Shown in pieces: positions 50,066 through 58,593 of a DNA stretch of 64,000 bases (position 1 is its first letter; each line of letters opens with the position of its first letter). Source of the DNA: Amycolatopsis decaplanina DSM 44594 (GTDB taxonomy: Bacteria > Actinomycetota > Actinomycetes > Mycobacteriales > Pseudonocardiaceae); contig NZ_AOHO01000077.1 of assembly GCF_000342005.1 (NCBI RefSeq), positions 220,508-284,507 of the forward strand, in the 5' to 3' direction. The position numbers and the translations under genes were made by a program. The notes below the pieces were generated by a model. The model saw nothing but the letters and a program-made list of their open reading frames with translations, did not search any database and was not told the DNA's origin.

Positions 50066-50484
50066 CCACCGAAGCAGCGGACACGGCGGCGTTGCTGACG
50101 TCGGCACGGGAAGCCCTGGAGCGCTATCTCGAAGTCCACGTCGACGACGACGGCGCGCTGACCTTCTCGCACGCGGACGTCCCGTGCGTCATCCAGGCGA
50201 CCCGGCTGGCCGAAGGGCTGACCGTGCTGAGCCTGACCTGCGTCGTCGCCTGGGACCTGCCGGACGATCCGGCGATCGCGGCCTCGGCGGCGGAACGCGC
50301 CGGACAGGGCCTGTTCGGGACGCTCGGTGTCGTGCGTTCGGAGAAGGGGATCGACATCACGCTGAGGTACGCGTTCCCGGCCGAGGGCATGGACCCTTCG
50401 CCGCTCGGAACGCTGCTCATGCTGGTCGTGTCCACCGCGTCGCAGCTGCGCGGCGATCTTCTGGGCATTGGCCCCGGGGAGTGA
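50062..50484 (+). CDS. Conserved actinobacterial protein (Rv2360c-like)
   Basis: A 140-residue soluble protein coupled to uppS by an ATGA overlap. It looks like a YbjN or type III-chaperone-like fold (LERYLEVHVDDDGALTFSHADVPCVIQATRLAEGLTVLSLTCVVAWDLPD, later LFGTLGVVRSEKGIDITLRYAFPAEGMDPS). By position it matches Rv2360c of M. tuberculosis, whose role is unknown. It has no signal peptide or membrane segment. Confidence 0.75.
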   Translation: MTTEAADTAALLTSAREALERYLEVHVDDDGALTFSHADVPCVIQATRLAEGLTVLSLTCVVAWDLPDDPAIAASAAERAGQGLFGTLGVVRSEKGIDITLRYAFPAEGMDPSPLGTLLMLVVSTASQLRGDLLGIGPGE

Positions 50485-50521
50485 CGACCGGAACGCAGGG
50501 TCACCTGGCATCATCTCGCGC

Positions 50522-51538
50522 ATGGAAACCATTTCCAGAAGCGCCCCGGAGAAGAAGCCGGCCCGGCGGTTCAAGATCACCTCGATCGAGGTGCTCTGCG
50601 CGATCCTGCTGATCGCGATCCTCGGGCAGAGCTGGCTCCAGCAGGTGTTCGACGTGCCCGCCCTGCGGACCGGCTCGACGGTGTTCGTCGCCGTCTGTGT
50701 GCAGGCGCTGCCGTTCCTGGTGCTCGGGGTGCTGATCAGCGGTGCGATCGCGGCGTTCGTGCCCGCGCGGGTGCTGGAGAAGGTGCTCCCTCGCCGGGCA
50801 GGCGCGGCGGTCGGTGTCGCGGGCCTGGCGGGTGTCGCCCTGCCGGGTTGCGAATGCGCGTCGGTGCCGGTGGCGCGGCGGCTGATCGGCCAGGGTGTCG
50901 CACCCGCGGCCGCCCTGACGTTCCTGCTGGCCGCGCCCGCGGTGAACCCGGTGGTCCTGGTCGCCACCGCGGTGGCGTTCCCCGCGAACCCGGAGATGGT
51001 GTTCGCCCGGTTCGCCGGTTCGCTCGCCACGGCGATGGTGATGGGCTGGCTGTGGGCGAAGTGGGGCAAGCTCGACTGGATCGCGGAACGGGCTTTGCGA
51101 CGGCTTCCGGAGGTTCAGCGCGGTTCGCGCTGGAAGACCTTCGCCGAAACCGCGCGGGCGGACTTGGTCGAGGCGGGCGGATTCCTCGTGCTCGGCGCGA
51201 TGATCGCCGCCGCGATGAACGTGCTGGTGCCCGCCAAGTGGTTCGGCGTGCTGGGGGAGCAGATCGTGCTCGGGGTGCTGGTGATGGCCGTGCTCGCCGT
51301 CGTGCTGGCGCTGTGCAGTGAGGCCGACGCCTTCGTCGCCGCGTCGCTGACCGCGATGCCGTTGCTGCCGAAGCTGGTGTTCCTGGTGGTCGGTCCCGCG
51401 ATCGACGTGAAGCTCTTCGCCCTGCAGACCGGCACCTTCGGCAAATCCTTCGCGCTGAGGTTCGCGCCGGTGACGTTCGTCGTCGCGTTGTCCTGCGCCG
51501 TCGTCTCCGGCGTGCTCATCCTCGGAGGTGGCGCGTGA
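50522..51538 (+). CDS. YraQ/ArsP_1-type permease
   Basis: A 338-residue membrane protein of the predicted permease family PF03773. It has about eight hydrophobic segments and the hallmark PGCECASVPVARRLIGQGVAPAAALTFLLAAPAVNPVVLVATAVAF. The CxC pair in the membrane suggests metal or metalloid handling. Its stop overlaps the TIGR03943 gene by 4 nt, the usual partner. The position beside zur and smtB suggests a zinc-related role (inference). Confidence 0.85.
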   Translation: METISRSAPEKKPARRFKITSIEVLCAILLIAILGQSWLQQVFDVPALRTGSTVFVAVCVQALPFLVLGVLISGAIAAFVPARVLEKVLPRRAGAAVGVAGLAGVALPGCECASVPVARRLIGQGVAPAAALTFLLAAPAVNPVVLVATAVAFPANPEMVFARFAGSLATAMVMGWLWAKWGKLDWIAERALRRLPEVQRGSRWKTFAETARADLVEAGGFLVLGAMIAAAMNVLVPAKWFGVLGEQIVLGVLVMAVLAVVLALCSEADAFVAASLTAMPLLPKLVFLVVGPAIDVKLFALQTGTFGKSFALRFAPVTFVVALSCAVVSGVLILGGGA

Positions 51539-52260
51539 AACGCGAGACCCAGAACATCCTGCTGATCCTGCTCGGCGGTGCGCTGCTCAAGATCACGATC
51601 AACGGCGACTACCTGCGTTACGTCAAACCCGCGCAGCAGCCGTGGATCATCGCGGGCGGCGCGGTGATGGTCGCGCTGGGCGCGGTCGCGATCGTCCGCG
51701 ATCTGCTGGCCGCCCGTGCCGCCGCCGTCTCCGCGGGCGACGTCCACGCGCACGAGCACAACACCCGTTCGGCCTGGCTGCTGATGGTGCCGGTGCTGGC
51801 CGTGTTCCTGGTCGCGCCGCCCGCGCTGGGTGCCGACTCGGTGACGCGGACCGAGGCACGGGCGCCGCAAAGCGCTTCGGCGAGCAACGCGGCCGCCTTC
51901 CCGCCCCTGCCCGCCGGGGACGTGGTGCCGCTGGAGGTCAACGAGTTCGTCAGCCGGGCGGGTTGGGACAAGAGCGGGACCCTGAACGGGCGCACGGTGC
52001 GGTTGTCCGGGTTCGTCGTGCACAACGAGGGCAACACGATGCTGGCCAGGATGGTCATCGGCTGCTGCGCGGCCGACGCGTTCCCGATCACCGTGCGGCT
52101 GGTGGGCGAGGGCGCGTCGAGGTTCGGCAACGACACCTGGCTGGAGGTCACCGGGACGGTCGTGCCGGGCACCGCGGTGCGGGAGAACAGCTACATGCCG
52201 GACTTGACACTCACCTCGGTGCGGCAGGTGCCGGCGCCGAAGGACCCTTACGAGTACTGA
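51535..52260 (+). CDS. TIGR03943 family protein (YcgQ-like)
   Basis: A 241-residue protein with two N-terminal membrane segments (ILLILLGGALLKITI; WIIAGGAVMVALGAVAIV), a His-containing loop (GDVHAHEHNTRSAW), another membrane segment, and an exported OB-like domain. The exported domain contains VSRAGWDKSGTLNGRTVRLSGFVVH and MVIGCCAADAFPI. It is coupled to the permease by a GTGA overlap. The pair probably forms one transport complex; substrate unknown. Confidence 0.85.
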   Translation: MKRETQNILLILLGGALLKITINGDYLRYVKPAQQPWIIAGGAVMVALGAVAIVRDLLAARAAAVSAGDVHAHEHNTRSAWLLMVPVLAVFLVAPPALGADSVTRTEARAPQSASASNAAAFPPLPAGDVVPLEVNEFVSRAGWDKSGTLNGRTVRLSGFVVHNEGNTMLARMVIGCCAADAFPITVRLVGEGASRFGNDTWLEVTGTVVPGTAVRENSYMPDLTLTSVRQVPAPKDPYEY

Positions 52261-52273
52261 ACCGATGCGTCGC

Positions 52274-52319
52274 CTCGTGAGTGGTAAGGACGGTTCTAAC
52301 CGTCCTTACCACTCACGAG
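52274..52319. repeat. Dispersed palindrome, copy E (likely bidirectional terminator)
   Basis: Perfect 46-bp palindrome with 22-bp arms and centre CT, 13 nt after the TIGR03943 stop and 12 nt before the convergent zur stop. Confidence 0.85.
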
Positions 52320-52331
52320 ACGCACAGCGCG

Positions 52332-52751
52332 TCAGTGGTTGGAGCAGGTCCCGACGATCTCCACGGTGTGGCTGATGTCGGAGAAGCCGTGCTCCATGGC
52401 GATCTTCTCCGCCCACCGCTCCACGGCCGGTCCCTCGACCTCGACGGTGCTGCCGCAGAGCCGGCACACCAGGTGATGGTGGTGGTGCGAGGAGCAACGC
52501 CGGTAGATGGCCTCGCCGGTGTCGGTGCGCAGGACGTCGATCTCGCCCGCCTCCGAGAGCGACTGCAGCGTCCGGTACACCGTCGTGAGGCCGATACCGT
52601 CGCCGCGTTTGCGCAGCTCGTCGTGCAGTTCCTGGGCGGAACGGAAGTCGTCGATCTCCTTGAGCAGCTCGACCACGGCGGCCCGCTGTTTCGTCGACCG
52701 GCGTCCCGGCACCGGCGCGGAACTGTTGGCCGTCGTCGGACTCATGCTCAC
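52332..52751 (-). CDS. zur: Fur-family zinc uptake regulator Zur
   Basis: A 139-residue Fur-type repressor. It has a winged helix (TKQRAAVVELLKEIDDFRSAQELHDELRKRGDGIGLTTVYRTLQSLSEAGEIDVL), a His-rich metal site (SSHHHHHLVC), and the structural CRLCG half, with one further Cys near the end. Order and sequence match mycobacterial Zur (Rv2359). GTG 52751 overlaps the ArsR stop by 4 nt; ATG 52745, with GGAGGGG 9 nt upstream, is an equally good start. Confidence 0.9.
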   Translation of the reverse strand: MSMSPTTANSSAPVPGRRSTKQRAAVVELLKEIDDFRSAQELHDELRKRGDGIGLTTVYRTLQSLSEAGEIDVLRTDTGEAIYRRCSSHHHHHLVCRLCGSTVEVEGPAVERWAEKIAMEHGFSDISHTVEIVGTCSNH

Positions 52752-53131
52752 TTCCCCTCCTGAACGTGGGCTACGGCGTCCACCACGATATGCGCAAGGT
52801 GATCGTCGACCAGCCGGTACACCACCTCACGGCCGCGTCGCTCACCCTGTACGACACCCGCTGTCTTCAGTACCCGCAGGTGCTGGCTGATCAGCGGCTG
52901 CGCGACATCGAGTGTGTCCACCAGTTCGTGTACGCACCTGTCCGCGCTACGCAGTTGCAGGACGATGGCGATGCGCACGGGCGCGGCGAGCGCCCTGAGC
53001 AGGTCGCCCGCGTCCGCGAGGACGGCGGGCGAAGCCGACGCGGCGGGTGCGGCGGGGGGACGGGCCGACGAATGCGGTCCGGGGTCTTCCGTGAAGCCCG
53101 GGGCGGCCGAGTCCGGGGTCACCGTAGCCAT
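52748..53131 (-). CDS. smtB: ArsR/SmtB-family metal-sensing repressor
   Basis: A 127-residue repressor. A Pro/Ala-rich N-terminus leads into the ArsR winged helix (LLRALAAPVRIAIVLQLRSADRCVHELVDTLDVAQPLISQHLRVLKTAGVVQGERRGREVVYRLVDDHLAHIVVDAVAHV). The final helix carries the D..H...H residues of an alpha5 zinc site. ATG 53131 is chosen because GGAGG lies 6 nt before it. The frame extends to 53236 without a ribosome site. It forms a zinc-responsive pair with zur, as Rv2358-Rv2359. Confidence 0.88.
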   Translation of the reverse strand: MATVTPDSAAPGFTEDPGPHSSARPPAAPAASASPAVLADAGDLLRALAAPVRIAIVLQLRSADRCVHELVDTLDVAQPLISQHLRVLKTAGVVQGERRGREVVYRLVDDHLAHIVVDAVAHVQEGK

Positions 53132-53151
53132 CGCCGCCTCCAAGTCCATCA

Positions 53152-53166
53152 TGATTTCCGAAGTCA
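53152..53166. promoter_or_regulatory. Candidate zinc-regulator operator
   Basis: TGATTTCCGAAGTCA is a 15-bp inverted repeat with one mismatched pair, 21 nt upstream of the smtB start. Spacing and symmetry suit an autoregulatory SmtB (or Zur) site. It diverges from the usual AT-rich Zur box, so the assignment is tentative. Confidence 0.4.
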
Positions 53167-53396
53167 TTGCCAGTAACAGTCCAGCCCATCTTAGTGTTCC
53201 CGTCCCTAGTGGTCTGTTCGCCGACCGGGCGACCACCTGGCGGTGCCGTTACTGCTCCATTCGGGTGACTTCGCGAAGAAATGACCATTCCACTTCGCAT
53301 GTGGTCGCCAACGGTGCAAGGTTGTCGCGGAGCGTTTCGTCGCTTCTCGTACGCTGACGACCGCGCTCTGAGGGCCCGGAGAGGCAGTGGGGAGAC

Positions 53397-54464
53397 ATGA
53401 CTCGTTTCGTGACGAAGCTGGCCGCCGTGACGGCGGCCGTCGCTTTGGCGTCGGTTCCGGGGCTCGCCTCGGCGCAGACGACGCAGGCCGTCGATGAGAA
53501 GACGGGCCCCGTGTCGTTCGCGAACGTGGCGTCGGTGCGCATCGGGAATCCGGGATCGCTGATCACCGAGACCCAGCGTTCGCCGCTGACGCCCGGCCAG
53601 TCGAAACTCTCCCCGGACCGCACCGTCGTCCCGCGTGTCGAAGAGCGAAACACCTTCGGCGACAAATGGGACATCAACCTGGGCCGCTACGGCGCGCAGA
53701 GCCCGTACCCGCCCGGTATCGCCAGCCGCGACCACAACGTGATCGCCGCGTTGCAGCAGACCACGGTCCCGACAGCGGTCGCGGAGAGCAACTACGCCCT
53801 GATCGACAACGGGCGTGGCGGCGCGAAGCCCGCCGACAACACCGTGCTGGTGCTCGAAGGTGCGAAGAGCGCCGTCGACTGCTCCTCGCCGAGCAAGGCG
53901 ACGTCGTCGACGAGCGTGAGCAAGATCTGGGTGCGGGACGAATCCGGCGCGCTCAAGCCGTCCGGCGCTTCGGGCGTCGACGTCAAGGGGCTCAAACTCG
54001 GCCCGCCGTCGCTGGTCAAGAACGAGAGCATCGACAAGGGAAAGACCACCTCCGACCTGACCGTGTCCCGGGTGACCGCCTTCGATCAGCTCATCCGGCA
54101 GGACGGCTGGCGCAGCGGTGACGTGACCGCGGTGGCGGGCTGGAAACTGGACATCGTCACGCACGTGCGCGACGAGGACGGCAAGGACCTGCGCGAGGCC
54201 CGCACGACGATCGTGCTCGGCGGCGTGAGCTGCGCGATCCCGAAGAACTTCGTGGCGAAGCCCGCCGGCGGCACGGGACCGGGCGCGGCGCCCGAGCAGC
54301 CCGCGGTGCCGGGGATCGTGCCCGCGGGCGGTGTCCCGCCGCAGGCCGCCGACTCGACGCGGACCGTGGTCGGGCTCGGACTGCTGGGTGGCGGCATCGT
54401 GATCGGCGCCGCGGCCATGCTGCTCTTCCGCCGTCGTGAGCCCGCTCCGGTACGGGAGAAGTAG
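53397..54464 (+). CDS. Secreted, C-terminally membrane-anchored protein of unknown function
   Basis: A 355-residue exported protein. It has a signal peptide (residues 1-26, ending LASVPGLASA) and a mature domain of about 250 residues with two cysteines. A Pro/Gly-rich linker (PAGGTGPGAAPEQPAVPGIVPAGGVPP), a membrane segment (TVVGLGLLGGGIVIGAAAMLLF) and an RRRE tail follow. The linker-helix-basic tail layout looks like a wall-anchoring signal, but no LPxTG is present. It lies directly before two class F sortases and may be their partner or a surface protein they process. Confidence 0.72.
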   Translation: MTRFVTKLAAVTAAVALASVPGLASAQTTQAVDEKTGPVSFANVASVRIGNPGSLITETQRSPLTPGQSKLSPDRTVVPRVEERNTFGDKWDINLGRYGAQSPYPPGIASRDHNVIAALQQTTVPTAVAESNYALIDNGRGGAKPADNTVLVLEGAKSAVDCSSPSKATSSTSVSKIWVRDESGALKPSGASGVDVKGLKLGPPSLVKNESIDKGKTTSDLTVSRVTAFDQLIRQDGWRSGDVTAVAGWKLDIVTHVRDEDGKDLREARTTIVLGGVSCAIPKNFVAKPAGGTGPGAAPEQPAVPGIVPAGGVPPQAADSTRTVVGLGLLGGGIVIGAAAMLLFRRREPAPVREK

Positions 54465-54471
54465 CGGCGCC

Positions 54472-55101
54472 GTGCGGCCCTGGCTGGCGGCACTTTCTGC
54501 CGTCGTCTCCGCGCTCGCCATCTCAGCGGGCGTGATCGTGCTGACCTGGATCCCGCCGGAACCGGCGGCTTCGTTCGCGGAACCCGCGGTCATGCCGGGC
54601 GAAGACGGTGCTCCCTTGGCTCTGCCCGCGGACAGTGCGAAGCGCGGGCAGCGGCCCGGCACCATCCGCCTGCCCGAAGGCGGATCGGCGAAACTCGTCC
54701 GCTCCGAAGTCAACTCCGACGGTGTCCTCCCGGTCCCGCGCGGGCTCGGCGACGCGGCCTGGTGGGGTGCGCGGCTCGGCGCCGAAGCGGGCACGGCGCT
54801 GATCTCCGGGCACGTCAACTGGGGCGGCGTCAAAGGGCCGTTCGACGAGCTGTGGCGGATGCGCGAGGGGCAGGAGGTCGCCGTCAGCGACGCGACGGGC
54901 GGTATCTGGGTCTATCGCGTGCGCGAGGTCGTCACCATGCACAAGAACGACCTGCCCGCGCAGGCGGCGAAGTTGTTCGCGCAGAGCGGGCCGCACCGGC
55001 TGGTCCTGGTCACCTGCGGCGGTGACTACCTCGGCGGGACGGACGGCTACCGGGACAACAGGGTCATCGTCGCGACTCTCGTTTCCGGGCCGCCCGCCTG
55101 A
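54472..55101 (+). CDS. Class F sortase 1
   Basis: A 209-residue transpeptidase with an N-terminal membrane anchor (LAALSAVVSALAISAGVIVLTWI). The sortase motifs are the His in LISGHVNWGGVKGPFDELW, the Cys in LVLVTCGGDYLGG and the Arg in YRDNRVIVATLV. Class F sortases are single housekeeping-type enzymes of actinobacteria. The GTG at 54472 is 7 nt after the upstream stop but lacks a strong ribosome site, so GTG 54436 is an alternative. Confidence 0.85.
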   Translation: MRPWLAALSAVVSALAISAGVIVLTWIPPEPAASFAEPAVMPGEDGAPLALPADSAKRGQRPGTIRLPEGGSAKLVRSEVNSDGVLPVPRGLGDAAWWGARLGAEAGTALISGHVNWGGVKGPFDELWRMREGQEVAVSDATGGIWVYRVREVVTMHKNDLPAQAAKLFAQSGPHRLVLVTCGGDYLGGTDGYRDNRVIVATLVSGPPA

Positions 55102-55188
55102 AGTCGGTGCAACCTCTCTCGGCTCACGTCGCGTGTCTAGCGACACCGGCCGCTCCGGCGGCTTGACGCGAGCAAGGAGTAATACCCG

Positions 55189-55875
55189 ATGGTGGGACGG
55201 TTTGACGTGAACGAGACCGCCGCGGCGAGCGAGGAACAGCCGAAGAAGCGCTCCGGCCTGGGGTGGATCCTCGCCTGTAGCGCGATCTTCGTGGTGGCGG
55301 CCGTGGTCGCGGTGTTCGTATTCACCGGGCTTGTGTTCACTGAAAAGAGTGATCCGGTCGTCGCGGCCGCCCAGGACCAGGCGAACACGTCGGCGGTGCA
55401 GACGCCCGAAGCCCCGGCCGAGACGGGCCAGGCGCCCGGCACGGTCAAACTTCCCGGTGGCGGCACGGCGAAACTGATCCGCAAGGAACTGACCGCGGAC
55501 GGGACCCTCCCCATCCCCGAGGGGCTCGACGAAGCCACCTGGTGGGGTGCGAAACTGGGCGCCGACCAGGGCGCTTCCCTGCTTTCCGGGCACGTGAACT
55601 GGAAGGGCAAGAAGGGGCCGTTCGACGAACTGTGGCGGCTCAAGACCGGTCAAGAGGTCGATCTCGTCGACACCGACGGCGGCAAGTGGGTCTACAAGAT
55701 CGGCGAGATCGTCACCGTGCACAAGACGAAGCTGGCCGAGCAGGCGGAGAAGCTGTTCGGACCGGACGGGCCGCATCGGCTGGTGCTGGTCACCTGTGGT
55801 GGCGAGTACGTCGGCGGGACCGACGGTTACGAGGACAACCGCATCGTCACCGCCTCGTTGGTCAGCAGGCCCTGA
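55189..55875 (+). CDS. Class F sortase 2
   Basis: A 228-residue paralogue of the preceding sortase. It has a longer cytoplasmic N-terminus (Glu/Lys-rich, about 30 residues), one membrane helix (ILACSAIFVVAAVVAVFVFTGLVF) and the same motifs (SGHVNWKGKKGPFDELW, LVTCGGEYVGGTDGYEDNRIV). AAGGAG lies 9 nt before the ATG. The two sortases share the same GTxKLPxGGxAKL entry to the domain, showing a tandem duplication. Confidence 0.88.
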   Translation: MVGRFDVNETAAASEEQPKKRSGLGWILACSAIFVVAAVVAVFVFTGLVFTEKSDPVVAAAQDQANTSAVQTPEAPAETGQAPGTVKLPGGGTAKLIRKELTADGTLPIPEGLDEATWWGAKLGADQGASLLSGHVNWKGKKGPFDELWRLKTGQEVDLVDTDGGKWVYKIGEIVTVHKTKLAEQAEKLFGPDGPHRLVLVTCGGEYVGGTDGYEDNRIVTASLVSRP

Positions 55876-55967
55876 GCGGTTCCAACCTCGCCGGAGGTCG
55901 TGCGGGGACGGGCGGTTAGTCTTGTCCTTCTAGTCCATACCCGTCCCCGCATGCTTCGGAGCGTGGA

Positions 55968-57356
55968 GTGCCCGCCAACACCATTGAGACCGTCGTCAGC
56001 CTGTGCAAGCGTCGAGGCTTCGTTTTCCCGTGTGGAGAGATCTACGGCGGTACCAAGTCGGCGTGGGACTACGGGCCCCTCGGTGTCGAACTCAAGGACA
56101 ACATCAAGCGCCAGTGGTGGAAGACCGTCGTGCAGAGCCGCGACGACGTCGTCGGCCTCGACTCCTCGGTGATCCTGCCGCGCCAGGTGTGGGTCGCGTC
56201 GGGTCACCTCGACGTCTTCACCGACCCGCTGATCGAATGTCTCTCCTGCCACAAGCGTTTCCGCGCCGACCAGCTGGCCGAGGACTTCTCCGCCCGGTCG
56301 GGCAAGGAGGTGTCCGAGGACGACCTGTCCGAGGTGCCGTGCCCGAACTGCGGCACCCGCGGGCAGTACACCGCGCCGCGTGACTTCAACATGATGCTCA
56401 AGACCTACCTCGGCCCGGTCGAGTCCGAGGAAGGCGTGCACTACCTCCGCCCGGAGACCGCGCAGGGCATCTTCATCAACTTCCTCAACGTGCAGACCGC
56501 GGCGCGCAAGAAGCCGCCGTTCGGCATCGGCCAGATCGGCAAGTCGTTCCGGAACGAGATCACGCCGGGCAACTTCATCTTCCGCACGCGCGAGTTCGAG
56601 CAGATGGAGATGGAGTTCTTCGTCGAGCCGGGCGAGGACGAGACCTGGCACCAGTACTGGATCGACGCGCGCACCGAGTGGTACAAGGACCTCGGCATCA
56701 AGGCGGACAACCTCCGCCTCTACGAGCACCCGAAGGAAAAGCTCTCCCACTACTCGAAGCGCACCGTCGACATCGAGTACCGCTTCGCGTTCAACGCGGG
56801 CCAGGAATGGGGCGAGCTCGAAGGCATCGCGAACCGCACCGACTTCGACCTCACGACGCACTCGAACCACTCCGGTGTGGACCTGTCGTTCTTCGACCAG
56901 GCCACGAAGCAGCGGTTCCGCCCGTTCGTCATCGAGCCCGCGGCCGGTGTCGGCCGGTCGATGATGGCGTTCCTCGTCGACGCCTACCACGAGGAAGAGG
57001 TGCCGAACGCCAAGGGCAGCACCGACACCCGCGCGGTGCTCAAGCTGGACTACCGGCTCGCGCCGTTCAAGGTCGCCGTCCTCCCGTTGTCCCGCAACGC
57101 CGATCTCACGCCGAAGGCGCGCGACGTCGCGGCGGCGCTGCGAAAGCACTGGAACACCGACTTCGACGACGCCGGCGCGATCGGCCGCCGCTACCGGCGC
57201 CAGGACGAGATCGGCACGCCGTACTGCGTCACCGTCGACTTCGACTCGCTCAACGACCACGCGGTGACCGTGCGGGAGCGCGACACCATGGCGCAGGAAC
57301 GGGTCGCGATCGACAAACTGGAGTCCTACCTGGCGGGTCGCCTGATCGGCGCCTGA
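55968..57356 (+). CDS. glyS: Glycyl-tRNA synthetase
   Basis: A 462-residue class II synthetase of the eukaryote-like dimeric type. Motif 1 is within KSAWDYGPLGVELKDNI. A zinc-finger insert (CLSCHKRF...CPNCGTRGQYT), motif 2 (GKSFRNEITPGNFIFRTREFEQMEMEFF), the glycine-binding NRTDFDL and motif 3 (FVIEPAAGVGRSMMAFL) follow. The C-terminal anticodon-binding domain starts at LAPFKVAVLPL. Position beside smtB and zur is conserved in mycobacteria. It ends 10 nt before a strong terminator. Confidence 0.96.
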   Translation: MPANTIETVVSLCKRRGFVFPCGEIYGGTKSAWDYGPLGVELKDNIKRQWWKTVVQSRDDVVGLDSSVILPRQVWVASGHLDVFTDPLIECLSCHKRFRADQLAEDFSARSGKEVSEDDLSEVPCPNCGTRGQYTAPRDFNMMLKTYLGPVESEEGVHYLRPETAQGIFINFLNVQTAARKKPPFGIGQIGKSFRNEITPGNFIFRTREFEQMEMEFFVEPGEDETWHQYWIDARTEWYKDLGIKADNLRLYEHPKEKLSHYSKRTVDIEYRFAFNAGQEWGELEGIANRTDFDLTTHSNHSGVDLSFFDQATKQRFRPFVIEPAAGVGRSMMAFLVDAYHEEEVPNAKGSTDTRAVLKLDYRLAPFKVAVLPLSRNADLTPKARDVAAALRKHWNTDFDDAGAIGRRYRRQDEIGTPYCVTVDFDSLNDHAVTVRERDTMAQERVAIDKLESYLAGRLIGA

Positions 57357-57366
57357 GACACCGTCG

Positions 57367-57427
57367 GAAGTACGTGAAGGCCCCCTTCATTGCGTCTAGC
57401 GCAATGAAGGGGGCCTTCACGTACTTC
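57367..57427. terminator. Strong terminator hairpin of the GTGAAGGCC family
   Basis: Perfect 28-bp arms (GAAGTACGTGAAGGCCCCCT, then TCATTGCG) around a 5-nt TCTAG loop, 10 nt after the glyS stop. No U-tract follows. It is the most stable hairpin in the window. Confidence 0.8.
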
Positions 57428-57457
57428 AGGCGACCTGAGCGGCGGACCGCGGTGGGG

Positions 57458-57503
57458 CTCGTGAGTGGTTAGGACGGTTCTAACCGTCCTAACCACTCAC
57501 GAG
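57458..57503. repeat. Dispersed palindrome, copy F
   Basis: Perfect 46-bp palindrome with 22-bp arms and centre CT, 30 nt after the glyS terminator. Both neighbouring genes run on the plus strand, so here it is a second terminator in series or an insulator of the ABC transporter promoter. Confidence 0.83.
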
Positions 57504-57589
57504 GCCCGCCACCAGGTCACGACACCTGCCTCTACCGTCACATCGGCATCGTGGGTGAGCCGCCCCTGCCCGCTGGGGAAGTCCACCCC

Positions 57590-57601
57590 TGACAACTGTC
57601 A
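57590..57601. promoter_or_regulatory. Candidate operator upstream of the ABC transporter operon
   Basis: TGACA-AC-TGTCA is a perfect inverted repeat 59 nt before the ABC ATPase start. The NarL-type regulator encoded by the same operon is the obvious candidate to bind it. Confidence 0.35.
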
Positions 57602-57660
57602 CCCTCAGGTCATGACGCGCGGCCCACGGACGGGACGCCCTGGCGCGACAAGCTTCAGGC

Positions 57661-58593
57661 ATGCGAGAACAAGACATCACCGCGGGGGCGGCGGTACGGC
57701 TTTCCGGCCTGCGTAAGCATTACGGCGACGTCCACGCCGTCGACGGCGTGGACCTGACGATCGCGCCGGGCGAGGTGGTCGCGCTCCTCGGCCCCAACGG
57801 CGCGGGCAAATCCACGACCGTCGACATGATCCTGGGCCTGTCCTTGCCCGACAGTGGCAGCGTGACCGTCTTCGGACGCGAGCCGGGTGACGCGGTCGGC
57901 GACGGGATGATCGGCGCGATGCTGCAGGGCGGCGCGCTGGTCGAGGATCTCACGGTCGCCGAGACGGTCGGCATGGTCGCGGCGCTGCACCGCGAGCCGA
58001 TGCCCGTGCGGGAGGCGCTGCGCCGCGCCGGGATCGAGGATCTCGCGAACCGGCGCTCCACCAAGCTTTCCGGCGGGCAGAAGCAGCGCGTGCGGTTCGC
58101 CGTCGCGCTCGTGAGCGATCCCGATCTGCTGATCCTCGACGAGCCGACCGCCGCGATGGACGTCGGCACGCGCCGCGAGTTCTGGAAGTCGATGTACGAG
58201 TACACGAACTCCGGCCGCACGGTCCTGTTCGCCACCCACTATCTCGAAGAGGCCGAAGAGTTCGCCGACCGTGTGGTGCTGATGCGGTCGGGGCGGATCG
58301 TCGCGGACGGTTCGGTCGCGCAGGTCCGTGCGCTGGCAGGGGGACGCACGATCCGCGCGGCGGTGCCCGCGGCGGCGGAACCGGTGATCGCGGGGCTGCC
58401 CGCGATCACCGGGTTCGAACTCCGCGGCGGCCGCGTCGCGATCTCCAGTTCCGATTCCGACGTCACGCTGCGGGCCCTGATGACCGAAGTCCCCGAAGCA
58501 CACGACATCGAGATCAGCGCCGTCGGCCTCGAAGGCGCGTTCCTTTCCCTGACCACCGACGACACCGAGAACGCCGAGGAAGCCGTCCGATGA
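57661..58593 (+). CDS. ABC exporter ATP-binding subunit
   Basis: A 310-residue ATPase. Walker A is GPNGAGKSTT, the signature is LSGGQKQRVRFAVALV, Walker B is LLILDEPTAAMD, and the switch His is in FATHYLEEAEEFADRV. The C-terminal 80 residues are an extension typical of the DrrA-like drug and lipid exporter ATPases. It overlaps the permease gene by 4 nt. The following two-component pair makes this a four-gene sensor-exporter operon like BceRS- or DesKR-linked units. Confidence 0.93.
   Translation: MREQDITAGAAVRLSGLRKHYGDVHAVDGVDLTIAPGEVVALLGPNGAGKSTTVDMILGLSLPDSGSVTVFGREPGDAVGDGMIGAMLQGGALVEDLTVAETVGMVAALHREPMPVREALRRAGIEDLANRRSTKLSGGQKQRVRFAVALVSDPDLLILDEPTAAMDVGTRREFWKSMYEYTNSGRTVLFATHYLEEAEEFADRVVLMRSGRIVADGSVAQVRALAGGRTIRAAVPAAAEPVIAGLPAITGFELRGGRVAISSSDSDVTLRALMTEVPEAHDIEISAVGLEGAFLSLTTDDTENAEEAVR

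Noticed and set aside
3933..57510. Repeated N-terminus MVRTVLTVLTTHE-like frames at several places
   Set aside because: They are translations of the dispersed palindrome itself, not a conserved peptide.
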